Shown: piece after piece, positions 12,778 through 24,316 of the stretch | Layout: every line of letters starts with the position of its first letter | How positions within the stretch are numbered: position 1 is the first letter of the stretch | Assembly: GCF_040807025.1 (NCBI RefSeq) | Contig: NC_090954.1 | Span: forward strand, 20,650,501 to 20,714,500 | Origin: Struthio camelus | Taxonomy: Eukaryota; Chordata; Aves; Struthioniformes; Struthionidae | DNA: 64,000 nt | Direction of reading: 5' to 3' | Made by a program: the position numbers and the translations under genes | Notes under the pieces: model-generated | What the model saw: only the letters and a program-made list of their open reading frames with translations | Told to the model about the DNA's origin: nothing | Databases searched by the model: none

Positions 12778-13110
12778 CGGCCCCCGCGGCGCCGCCGCGG
12801 CTGCAGGGCACGCCGGGAACTGCCCCTCTCCGCCGGCGGCGGCCGCCGGGCCGGGCCCGCAGGCCGCGGTGGGGCTGCCGCCGGCGAGCGGCGCCGGGGG
12901 CCTCGTCCGGGGGGACCTCGGCGACGGCCCGGCCCGGCCCGCAGCGCGCCTCAGCCCTGAGCCTGGCCCGGCCCGCGGCTGCGCGCTCGGGCGGCCGAGG
13001 AGCGCCAGGCCCAGGCCTGGCACAGCGTTGCGCAGTGCCCCGGCGTCGCGTTCGCGTCTGGATAACTATTAGTAGTAACGTTTCCGCAAAGGCGGCCGTC
13101 TCGTTGGGTA

Positions 13111-15157
13111 ACTGTTACAAGCCCTTACGTGACTTGAGGGTTTCCCCTCCCTGCTAGCGCTGGGTAATAGCCGCTTAGTCCGCGCTGACAGCTGGAAAAA
13201 AATCAGAAGCGGTTCGAGCATGTAGCAGTACCGTGAGAAATAGTTATATAAGAGACCACCTCTCTTTCCCGGGTGTAACAGGTAAGGAGGCGTTGCTTGC
13301 CACAGCAAGAGTCGTCAGCGTGCTCTAAATCAAGCCTGTAGCGAGTTTCAGGGTACTTGTGTTTGAACCTAAGGTTGGGGAAGGAGCCTTCCTTTGCTTA
13401 AAATGCTGTTGGTGCTCAAGTATTGTTTTTACGTTTTCCCCCATAAAAACAACAAATTTGCAGAACGTTATCTGTGGGATGTTTTACAGAACCTCTGAGA
13501 CAGGAAACTGTGTGCATTTTTTCCAGTAGCGTTAGGAAATGAAACTAGAAGCCTTGAAAAACATCAGCTCCTGAAGACAAAATCTGCTTAACTGAGAAGG
13601 TGTGATGCTATAGAGAGTCACGTGTCAATCTTGCAACGCTATTTAGTAAGTCCGTCTCGTCGTGCACCTCAGGGCTTGCACTGCTGGCGACTCTCAGTCA
13701 GGCAATAGCGTCAGAGCTTTTACGAGTGGAGGACCTAGTGCTGTTTTTATTGCCACTTCAGCTTCTCAGTGGCTATCTCTGTGCAGTATGAAGATCAAAG
13801 CAGTCATGGATATACTTAAATGGTATTATTTACTGAATGCTGATGGACAGCCTGCACTGCGTTGGAAAAACAAACAGACAGCCCTCTTGCCATTAGAAAA
13901 CTCGCAGTCTAGGTTAGATGTAGGCAGAAAGGGCTGAATGCACAAGTTTGAAGAGAAGAAGCACACATGCCCCGTATTTGTAAGGAAACATGGAAACGCT
14001 TGGATAAGGTGGTCGCACGTGCATTTCCGTCTAACTAATTGCAGCCTGCGCTCTTAGCAACGAGCTGCTTTTTCAGCAGCCAAACCTCTAGGGTCTGTCT
14101 CCTGTTCGCAGGCTGTCTGCTTGCAGACATCCTCTGTGGACGCTGGCACAGCGAGGTGGGCTGGCAGATGCAGCCTGGGCTGCAGGGGGGCAGCCAGAGT
14201 GGCGGTGAGGCTCGGGACGGGAACAGCGACAATGAGATCTCAGGTGCTTTGGGTTGCCAAGGTCACACAGGCTGCAAACTGATGACGCATCAGCGACCGA
14301 ATGCATTTGTAGGCATTGAAAACTAGAGGCAAAAATGTCATAAGCAGCAATCTGGTATAACAGCATAGCACTAGTACTATACACCTGGGATGAAAATAGA
14401 CTCAGCAGCTTTCATCCCAAGCTTTTCCCTCCACCCCAGCCGAGGTGCCTGCTTAACCACTTCAAAATTTAATTAAGAGATGGAGCATGAACATTGAAAT
14501 GGCACAAGGTCCTTCCCTACTGAAATGCATCCTGCTTGACAGTACATTGGTGTCAACAGAAATGTATTTTATTCATAAAAATGTTAGAAGCATACTAATG
14601 AGGTCGTCACTCCTTTCACAGAATTGAAAAATGTAATTCAAGACCAGTAGATCTCCCTCGCCCTAAACAACTGCCACTGCTCAATATCTTGGGGAGGAAA
14701 GTGAAAATTTGATATGCCCTAGAAGCTGCGACATTTACGTTCTAGACCAAGTGAATGCCAAACTTGCAGCCGTCACTGGACACTGGCCCAAAAGTCCCTC
14801 CAATTGATACTGCAAAGCCCCAGCTCGTGCACCATCGCTCATGTCAGCTTAAGCAGCGTAAGCACCCGCTAACCCTTATCCAGACATGCTCCTTTTCCAC
14901 GTGAAAAAGGTATGAGGGCTTTCTCCATCAAACCTGGAAGCTCAGACTGACAGCTGAGCTGAATTCTTTCCACTTTTACATCACTACCTATAACTAAGGA
15001 CTTGCAGGTCAAATTATACTCGCAGTGTTGCGTGTTATATAACTCCATTGACCTCTGCAAGTTTATAAAGGTGTCACTGAGAATCTGCTTCCAACGCACA
15101 TGGTGGAACAAAATCCAGCTTGCTTTTTGCGTGCGTGGTCTCTCGCACTCACTCGCG

Positions 15158-15208
<51 letters not shown>

Positions 15209-16700
15209 TTTGTTCACTCTGGGGAGCAAACAAGCCAACAGATATTTGTTTGTGCCACCAAAGTAAAAAATCAGCATGTCTAGTCCTAAATATACACAGG
15301 GCACAGATTTGCTGAGCAAGACGATGCCATTTTACATAGCCATTTTCCAAAGTTCAGCTGTACATTCAGGCTAGTTTCCTGAACGTGAACAATTACAGTA
15401 TTGTCCAAGTCATATGAAAAGAAACAAACAGAAGAGGCAAAAATTGCTCCGTTTATTTGAAGCAAAAGTAAGCTTTAGTCTAATACTGACAATCTGCATG
15501 TGAGTGTGGTTAGTGCATTACCACAGCAAACACTACAGAAATATGGACAGTTCTTTGAAACTGTGGCATAAGATGTCAGTTGGAACTTGAGTAAAGAACT
15601 ACATTTTTTTAGTCATACTGACAGAAAAAAAACAATTGCTATAATATACAAGAAAACTGTGAAGAATGTTGAAAAATAATTAAGGGAAGCATTAAACAGC
15701 TAGAAAAGCAAGACCAGATGATACAGTGTTCTGCAAACTAAAGCCAGATTGTTTCTGAGCAACTTGTGATTATTAACAGGAGCCGGTCCAGACTGAAAAA
15801 CTTGTCCAAGGGACTGTGTAATAAGATGGATGAAGAACCAGATTTTTGATAAATTTAGTCTGAGATACAAAAAGATTCTATTGAAACACTTGCTTATGAT
15901 AAAGTCAAAGTGCTTTGTTTCTAATAATATATTAATTCTGTCACTACAATAATCTGAGGAACATGCCTGCATGCATGTGTGCTCTAAATTCTGGTTCACA
16001 TGACACCCTATCAATACATCCTCAGTATATGTGTAACTCGCTATTTGCTGACAGATCTGTGTCACGGATCTGCAGATCAGCAAACCAGCAGCAAAGCTAG
16101 TCATTAAACTTTAATGATGACCTTATTCAGGTGGAAGCACAACACGGTGGTGGGTTAGTTTCAGCCTAAGAGAACCAGTTCTGCCAGTTTTTCAGCGAGG
16201 ATGGGGAAGTGGAAGTGGGAAAGCCCCAGCCCCAGAGCGAGGCAACCAAAGGTACCTTCACGTCGTGCAACAGGACAAGACGTTTTGGACAGGACTGAGA
16301 GTCAGCAGAGCGTGCTTTTACATTTGGAAGATCCTGTTTAACTCCGGTATCAGCTAAGGTTGAAGGAAGGTGATTTGGAGGAGGAAGAAAGGTTTCCTCC
16401 CTCATTAGGGACGTCATTAACTCAAGGGAGAGGTGTCTAGACTTCTCGGGGGACTGTGCTGCAGGCTCATTCCCTCTCCCCAGAGTGCTAAGACAAAGCA
16501 AAGAAATAAGCATATACATCTTATATGTGTTAATTAAGGTAGGTGTAATCCTAAAGATATCTAAGCAAAGGTCACCATGCGTTAAAAACCCAGGAAACCT
16601 TAGCGAGCACGCCAAGTGCCAAGGCCTTTCTGCCTGGGAGCCGCAGACGGGTGTACCTGAGCAGCTGCGAATTGCAGGGAGCAGCGCTGCCCCGAAAGCC
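13111..16700. other. Intergenic region upstream of FBXW11
   Basis: GC content drops here to the genomic background. I see no exon of a known gene. A consensus-grade plus-strand splice donor (CAG|GTAAGG, 13279-13286) just outside the CpG island could end the first exon of a divergent non-coding transcript. A long CT microsatellite lies at 15164-15205. Otherwise there are only short open frames of no recognisable family. Confidence 0.6.
15164..15205. repeat. CT/GA dinucleotide microsatellite (21 units)
   Basis: An uninterrupted CT run of 42 nt is preceded by an imperfect CT/CG-rich stretch beginning near 15139. This homopurine-homopyrimidine mirror repeat could form triplex (H-DNA). Apparent open frames across it encode only Ser-Leu or Arg-Glu repeats and are not genes. 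Confidence 0.95.
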
Positions 16701-19700
16701 CTGGGCGCCTGAGCCACCGCGCGTCCCGTCGAGGCGGGGGACAGGCTGCCTGGCCCCGGCCCGGCCCCACGTTGCAGCGTTTCAGCTGGGCTGAAACAAC
16801 ACGCTGCGACCTCTTTTAAGCCCATGATTTTTTTACAGCAGCTCAGACGTTCACTCCGTTACATACTGATTCGCTCTACCCGCGGCTGCCTCGCCGCCGA
16901 GCCCCGGCCGGCCGCGCTCGCGCGAGGTGTTTTCTCACCGGTCGGCCCCGGCCTCTCCTCGCGCACCGCCAGACCGGGTCGCGCTGCCGCGGGCCGACAT
17001 CACACGGGCGGGCGCCCTGGTTTTAACATGCCCTCTTGTGCCAGGAGCCCCACGATGGCCCAGAGGCCCTGCCGAGCGCCTGAGCGCTGGAGCAAGAGGC
17101 CGGCTAGCGCTTGCGTGCTGAGAAGCAGAGCTCTCTGGGAGAGGGGAAACAAATTTTAGGAGCTAGAGTAGAGAAACATAGCTAGAACGTGACCCAGTTG
17201 TTCAGTCTCCAAATCTTCTCTAATGTGATTTACTTCCAAGCCTGTCTCAGTTTTCTGCAAGGTCTCGTTCTTTGGCCACCAGTAGCCCCGTCGCAGGGTA
17301 ATCATCCTTTCCGCTTTGCCCGTCTTTCACGGCTCCCACTTGATTATAAACACGCACAGCGCCATGATAAAAGGCAGAAGGTCTAACACAGGTGCCTCCC
17401 AGACAGGTTTCCCGGGACCCGAAGGGAAGGAAGGAGGGACCTGCCGGTGCCGAGCTGCCCCCGGTCACGCTGCAGCCACTGGAAGGACGCAGCAAGGCTG
17501 CAGGCAGGTTTGCCTCACACCAGGGAGGAGATGAAAAAAAAGTAAGAAACATGGTGGCAAAAATACTAACTCTGGGATTTTCTATGGAGCCGCTCGGCGC
17601 TAAATGCTCACATGAAATTCGGTGGGTGTAGCTTTCCTAAACTTGGGATTGCCTGCTTGAAACCCCCAGCCTAACATATTCTACTCACTAAAACCTCGGT
17701 CTCGTGATCTTGTGACTGTTTATTTGGCCGCTCGGATAGGGATCAGAGATCACTCAATGGCCAGGAACAAGTCACAGTGCAGGAGAGCAAGGGCAGATGC
17801 ATTTCAAATGCTCCTGTTGGAAAAATAATTACTTAACGTACAGCTGGAAAGAGCAGGTTAGAAACAAGCGCTCTTGTTAGGGCAGGGACGAAAGTACGCC
17901 TGAAATATGAAAACGTTTATTCCTACTTCAAAGAAACACTTGGTATCCAAACAGCGATGGCACCAGGTTTGATGATTTCTTAAAGAAGCGGGAAAACCAT
18001 GAACGGATTTCTGACTCTTCTTACACGTGCCGCAGAGCAGAGGCTGCGGGGAGAGCCGCCGCGCCTCTCGACGCGCAAAGCAGCTGCCTTCCTCCAAGGG
18101 GCAGTTCATAGCGCAGAGGCAGGGATGCATCCGGCCCGGGGACGGGGCACAGAGGACTATTCGTGAGCAACGAGGGAAAAAACAAATCGGCGCGAAGCCC
18201 CGAAACCCTTTGGGCGAAGGAGGAGGGCCCGGCGCGCGGGGGCTCGGGCCGCTCTCCGCCAGGGCGGCAGGGACGCGGGGCGCCCCGGCTCCCCGCGCGT
18301 CGGGTCCCTTGGCGTGTTTCGGCTACTTAAGAAGTTAAAACGTATTTTCGTCTTGTTCTGGATGGAGAGAACGAAAACCACGAACAGGAGAGAAAACATC
18401 ACAGGTTTGAGCGCCCAGACGGCGGGTGCTGGGCGCCGGCACGCGAGGTCTCACCGACGTTTCAGGTGCGGCCTGCCCCCAGGTAGGTTCGCCCTCCCCT
18501 CGCCCGGTCTGCCGGCCTCCCTTTTGCTCTCGCGTCACCGTTTGAAAACAGAACTAAACCTTCTTCGCTCAAAACCAGCCTGATGGTATCGATAGCAGGA
18601 GAGGTTATAACGTAGCCCCGGGGCACGGTAACGATGCCGTTGCCATTAGCTGACCCAAGGCCTAAGGACGTGGCTTGGCTTCGGCTTGTTTTACCTTGGT
18701 TTTTACTGTAACAGCGTCGTGTCCAGTGGCCAAATGACCATTGTCTGAGTCGTCCTAGCTGGCTCGTCGCAAAGCTGGCTCACGTCGCCTGAGTGACCTC
18801 TAACTTCTTGCTTTTAGCTTTGGTTTAGCTTTGTGCAGTTGGGCGGCCGTTACCCTGAAGAATCAGATCGTATAGGGCGAAGGTCTAGCAAAACTAAGTC
18901 GCCGTAAGATGACCGCGTTTGCAATTGCCAATCAGCGAGAAAGAAGAGGGGGCCGCCGGGAAGGCGGGCGGCTGGCAGAGGGTCTGCGTGCGACAGGGCT
19001 GTATTTTGAGTAGACTGTTGAAACATTGGTTGAACTGGCAAGAAATTTTTGCCTCTGCGTCTTAAGACGCGTCTCCTGTTTATCCTCGATAAAGGTTGAA
19101 ACCTAAGTGCAAGGCAGCAGCTCCTGCGTCTGAAAGCCTTTGCTCTCCATCCCATACCCTGAGAAGTGCCATTTCTGGTGGCCTGCCACTAGTAAGACCA
19201 CCAATAACCGATCGGGAGAAGGCGCTAAAGACAGGACGGGACTTGCATCGCGCCGCCGCGTCCTTCGGGCCAGCCTCCCACCGAAGCGGAGCAGCGCGAG
19301 GCTCTGAGCAGCTCAGAGCTTCCCGGCTAACGGGAACGCGAGAACAAAAGCGATTCCCACGCAAGGTCTTTATTCGTAGCACCAGGGCAGCGTTGGATTA
19401 AACCACCTATTGGTTTTGTCAGTGAAAGAAAAAGCCCCAGCCCCTTTGTGGGCCTTAATCTGAATCTATTTTCAGGGTGGTTTTTTTTCCCCCACTTGTT
19501 AAAGCCCTGCAGGCTTTGCAAAGGATTACTGCTCTGGCGCTCCTCTCGCACCCCTGCAGCCCGAGCTCCAGTCCAGCGGACTCGCTGTCCGTCCCGGGTG
19601 ACACAACCTGGGCTAAACGCAGCCTTTTTCGAACCCCCGCCGAGCAAAACAAGGGCAAAGCAGTGGAAGGCCAGCACCCCTCCCGTTAGGGCCGGAAACC

Positions 19701-22700
19701 AAGAGAATCAGATTTTTCTCAGATGAAGGACGAGGAAAGGATCGGCACTTCTTTCCGAGGCTTGGCTGTACTTTTACGTGCTTATAGCAGCTCTTTGGCT
19801 TGCGCTGGAGCTCGTATCCTGGCGTGGAGGTGGGCGCTGGACAGTGCAAAAGGGCAGGAGAATAATTTGCGCTTCACTTGAATTACCTAGCGACGTAGCC
19901 TCAGCTGTAAAGGCTCGCGTACTCGCAGCGAAGGAGCTCGCCCCGGGGCCGCCGCGGGCCCGCTGTCAGCTGGCCGGTGGCCGGCCTGCCCGCTCGCCTA
20001 CCTTGCACCTCGCTCCCTTTAAAGCTAGTAAGCCGCTAGTTTTACAGCGCGCACGAGCGCAGGAAACGGGCGGAGGTAGGGCCAGCGCCGGGGGACCCGT
20101 CCTTCCCACCAGCGCGTCCTCCCATGAGCCGCGGCTGGCGCTGGAGCAGCGCGGAGACGGAGCAGAGTGCTCCCGGCGCCCCGCCGTCCTCGCGACGCGG
20201 CGCTAAATCGTGCCGGAGCGATGTTCCCCTCTGGAGAGCTCCTTACACCCCTTTACGTCTGCTTACAGAAGCGGATGTTTTGCGTTCCTCCGAGGAGCGC
20301 AGGGAACCTGCCCAGGGCGCAGTCGTGCCTGGCAAGCGCCGGCGAGCGAAGCGGTTCAGACCCGTTCGCGAACGAAAGCCATGCCGGTGCGATAAACTGA
20401 AAAAGCTGGCCTGCGGGGGGCCGGCCCGCGCGCCCCACTCCAAAACGCCTCTTTTCAAGTCAAGCACCGAGTAAACCTCGTACGCTTTCCGGCAAAAAGC
20501 TCAGCGTCGCTCCAGCCCGTCGCTCGGCTGAGCCCCGATACGTCCGGGGCGCGTTCGGTCCCCTGCAGGCTGCCGCGCCGGCTTGGGACGGGGACGACGG
20601 CTGCAGGGCCGGCCGCCGGGCGCAGGGGACCCCTGCGGGGTCAACGTCCCCAGCTCGCGCCTTCGCCTCCACCCTCCTCCTCCTGCTTTCGAGGATCAGC
20701 GACCCAGGCCACGCGCGGGGCAGGGGCTGGCCACGGCTGCCCGCTGCTGCCGGCCGGCCGGCCCGGCGACGCCAGGGACGCTCAGCGCCGCCGCTTGCAA
20801 CGATTCAGCCCGCAGCTGCAGCCTGGCCGCCGCGCAGCCACGTTTTTCCTCTCCCCGACACCGCTTCCGGCGCAATTCATCGTCAGCTGCCCCGTCCCCG
20901 CGCGCCCAGCAGCGCTACGCGTCTCCTTTTGCCGCCGGGAGCTACTGTCTTCGACATCGTCTTACCTTCAAGGAGCCATCGGAGCCCGGGCAATGCGCGG
21001 AGCCGCGCTCGGGGCACAGAAAGCTCCCAGGAGCGGAGGGAGCCACGAGCCAGCCTCGAGCAAGACCTTCCTCTCCAAAGCGCCAGTCCCGAAGCCAGAG
21101 CGCCGGGGAAGGACGCAGCCAGGGAGCACGGAGCCAAAGCGACTCGGCCGCGCGGATCCCACCGCCGGCCAACGAGGCTTGCGGCGCTGGTGGGGAAACG
21201 GGGCCGTCGAGCAGGCGAAGCAGCGTTTCGGGGAGCCCTCCTGCCCTGGCATCGAAAAGGAGAAGCTGCGGGATAGCAGCCGGTTTCGGCCCTGCAGCCG
21301 CGGAGGCGATCGGCGTCGAAGGGGCGGCAGCGCAGCCCAGGACCAACGGGTATCCAGCACCGGGGAGCCGCACGCCGCGCGCTTCCGGGGCCGTCGGCTG
21401 CCGCACGTCTTCGCCCCGCTGCCACGCGGGGCAAGAGGCTACGCGGCTTCGGCCCCGGAGGCGGCACGGGGAAACCTCGCTCCGAAGCCAGGACTGGCCC
21501 TGAAGGGGACAACGCGGAAAAGACCGAGTCGCCGGGAGCGGCCGCAGCGGCGGCAAAACCGGAGGGGGCTGGCGGCTTGACCGCGCTCGAGGCTTAAGGT
21601 GGCCTCCGCGGCCCCGTCGTCAGCCCGCGGTCAGGACCTGCCCTTCGACTAGTCCGGCGCTGACAAGGACTCAAAAGTGTTGGAAGTGCAATTTTTCACC
21701 AACTGACTAAATATAGCCCAGCGAAATTCCAGAGTTGCCGCTCAGCAATCCCGGCTATGCTTAGCTTTCCGCTGCAGCGGCATTTGCCGGCTGCTAGCGA
21801 CGACGGCGCAGGCCGCGCTCCAGCTCCCTAAATAACGAGTCATAAAGGGCAAGTTCTGTCTTTAATTACAGCTATACAAAAAGTAGCATTTAAAAACGCA
21901 TCGTCCGAACGCCCGAACGCGCGGGGCCAACGTAACACCGAAGGAGGGGGCGGAAGGCGCGAGGGCGCCGCGGGCTCGCCGCGCGTAAAACGAACCTCCG
22001 GCCAGCGCTCGGAGGGCCCCGCGCAGGGGCGCGCTCAGACAGCGAGCAGCAGCCCGCGGCCCGCCGCGCCAACGGCTCACGCGAGACCGCCGGCAGACCG
22101 ACGAGGCGCCCAGAGGCACGCTCCTTTCGAGCGCAGCTGCAAAACGGCGCGGCTGAAACGGCAGAGCGGACTCTCCGTCTCCGGCCTCGACGCAGGAGGT
22201 GCTGAGGGCGCCTCGGAAACTTCTCCGAGAGACGCACGGGCGGGAGCAGCTCCGCGCGACGCACTCAGAACGACGCTTCCTCTTGACCCTTCTCTCGAGT
22301 CCATCAAATCAAGGCTGGACCCCTCGGAGGGAAAATAATCAGCTAATGGCTGACCGGGCGCCAGACACGATGCAAACCATCCCGCCTGGCTTTTGAATAT
22401 GAACCTGAATTCTCTGATCGTTTTGGTCTGCCGGCCCCGCGTAACTCCTTTTCCCGTTGCCGCCCGTCCGACAGATGAAAGGCCGCAGCAGTCGAGCAAG
22501 GCTGCGAAGCCGGCCGGAGGGGAGGGCGCCAAGGCGACGCTCCCGTCGCGCGCCGAGCGCCACCTCTGCACCAGCCGGCCGACCCGACGCCGCGGCACTT
22601 GGCAACGCTTGAGATGAAACAAGGGCACCGTAAACCAGCGCCTTCAGACGCGCGGCCACCTCGGCGGTAACGCTGACGCCTACAAACAGGACAAGAGCAG
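16700..22700. other. Large patchy CpG-rich tract with no recognised gene
   Basis: From about 16.7 kb, and most strongly at 18.0-18.6, 19.9-21.7 and 21.9-22.6 kb, the sequence is very GC- and CpG-rich, interrupted by more ordinary DNA. Long overlapping open frames occur on both strands (for example 20583-21503 plus and 20942-21556 minus), as expected where stop codons are rare. None shows a recognisable domain, and the alternatives overlap each other, so I do not call coding genes. In particular there are no C2H2 zinc fingers of the type found in EGR1, the gene that lies on this side of ETF1 in human. The tract could be an orphan CpG island, a promoter of a non-coding RNA, or locally GC-biased DNA. 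Confidence 0.55.
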
Positions 22701-24316
22701 ACCTGCTACAGAAACCGCTTTCTGCGGGGCTAAAGGGACCCAGTGACCTTTTTCAGCAGTTACAAGAAAGAAAATGGTTCCAACCACGTTACTCCCCCGT
22801 GGCCTGGTCTTTCTGCCGTTAAGAACCGCTGGGAAAAGTTAACGATAGAAGTAGCTCTGCCGTTAGCCAGTCGGAAGGCACCAGATGCCTGCAGGGAAGA
22901 GACCCCAGCGCACAGTTCACGCAGCTGCTCTGCAGGCTACACACAGTTACGCTTCCTTCCCTGAAACGTGAAGGGGAGAAAGATGAGACCCAGCCAAGTC
23001 GATCAGCACAGGAGGCAACAGCAGCTTCCAGGCATGTCTGGAGCGGAGCACTTGTGACGCTGTGCTCGTCGGCTCCCGGGCATCCCTCCGTAACAGCCGA
23101 GCTTTGCTGCTCCTCCGTTCCTTGGAGCGCAAAACGGGAAAGCTCAAAGCAGCTTTTCCTGTTACTGTCAGTTAAGGGTTGATTAAGCTTTTGTGTGTGT
23201 GCGTGCACGCGCACGATGTACAGCCACATGCCCGTTACACCTACTGGTGAGTAGGAGTGGGCAGCTTTCTGCAAGCAATAGCTTCTCCTGCGCTGTGCGC
23301 TGACTGACAGGCTTTCTTTTTGTTTTGCGCTGATCTCAGCTTGACACTTTTATCTGCGCCGTGATTTGAATGGTGCTCAGACTTCTGTGCTCAGAGCTTG
23401 CAGGCATCCCGAGATGCACCCAGCAAAGCATTTTTTGTGCATCCTTTTTATTCCTGGCCCAAGAGAGATGCCGTTCCTCCACAGCCTCCAGTATGCAGGC
23501 ACCTGGGAACCAAGGGCCGCCTTCTCCCAAGTGCTACACTGTAGCTCGAACACAGAGCGGGGCAACGAGTACAAAAGCTGAAAGTCCACCTCCAGCTCCC
23601 GTATGGCAGCTCTGCCTATGGCAGTATTAGCCTGTACATGTAATGGCAAGAACAGCCAGAACGGCTGCACGGATCACTTCCGGCTCTGTTCTGGTGCTGT
23701 GGCAGGAGAGGGGAGGGTAGACGAGACCAGCTGAAAGGCAAGTTAAAGCATGGGTTAAAACTCCTATTACACATACACCTTCCACATATTGCCTTCCTGG
23801 CTAACAAAGGAGGCAGGTCCTCCCTGGGAAAGCCATCGATACATGCATTTTGGATACCAGAAACAAGCTGGAGCAGGCGGGCCCACACAGTTACTCTGAT
23901 TCTGATCTGGATTTGTCTTGCACTAAAACACAGGGTGACAGAGGCCTTTAGAAAAGGCCCAGCTGTGCCTGGAATATTACGGGCAGGTTTCTGCATCTGC
24001 AAGATAGTTCTCCAGCTTTCTCAGTTGTTCAGAAGACCACCTCAGCTAACACCCACAGCATGACGCTGTTTCAGGTTGTGGGGTTCCTCCCCTCCCCGCC
24101 TTTAAGCTTCTGAACTTAGATTTCTGCTACACCTTAAAGGAGCAGCTCAGCGTGATGAAGAAACAAGGCATGCTCAAGAACAGCTATGGAACAGCCAACG
24201 TAAAACGCAAGTACTGATCTGAAGCCTTGCTGGCACAGAACTGAGTAAGGCAGGGGTTTCCTGGACTAGAAAAAGATAAAATAAATCAGGAGTCCATACT
24301 ATATTCTTAAATATGG
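22700..24316. other. Intergenic region downstream of ETF1
   Basis: No gene was recognised. It contains a 24-nt alternating purine-pyrimidine tract at 23192-23215 and a possible distal minus-strand poly(A) signal AATAAA (plus-strand TTTATT at 23447-23452). Short open frames here resemble no family I know. Confidence 0.5.
23192..23215. repeat. Alternating purine-pyrimidine tract (Z-DNA candidate)
   Basis: TG units pass into mixed TG/CG/CA steps with perfect alternation over 24 nt. Sequences of this kind favour left-handed Z-DNA under negative supercoiling. It lies about 1 kb beyond the likely ETF1 transcript end. Confidence 0.65.

Larger units (their letters stand above)
12000..13110 (-). promoter_or_regulatory. 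FBXW11: FBXW11 CpG-island promoter and 5' UTR
   Basis: GC content rises sharply at about 12.0 kb and falls back by 13.1 kb, with dense CpG throughout, surrounding the FBXW11 start codon. No TATA box is visible. Upstream of the start codon (higher coordinates) I see a CRE half-site (TGACGC on minus, 12693-12698), an ETS core CCGGAAGTG (12705-12713) and a ZNF143/THAP11-type element (12764-12777). A GCAC tetranucleotide repeat lies at 12657-12676. The exact transcription start is not readable; it probably lies between about 12.6 and 12.8 kb, which is inference from the placement of these motifs. Confidence 0.75.

Noticed and set aside
12227-13157. Open frames of 217-281 codons across the FBXW11 promoter
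   Set aside because: They overlap the real exon on the opposite strand and are low-complexity products of the CpG island.
15063-15350. Frames encoding Ser-Leu or Arg-Glu repeats
   Set aside because: They are translations of the CT/GA microsatellite.
20583-21580. Long overlapping open frames on both strands (up to 306 codons) in CpG-rich DNA
   Set aside because: Stop codons are rare in very GC-rich DNA. Several frames on both strands are open together, composition is Arg/Ala/Pro/Gly/Ser-rich, and no domain is visible.
16700-24300. Search for EGR1 between FBXW11 and ETF1
   Set aside because: No C2H2 zinc-finger motif or EGR1 N-terminus is seen in any frame, so EGR1 is not called.
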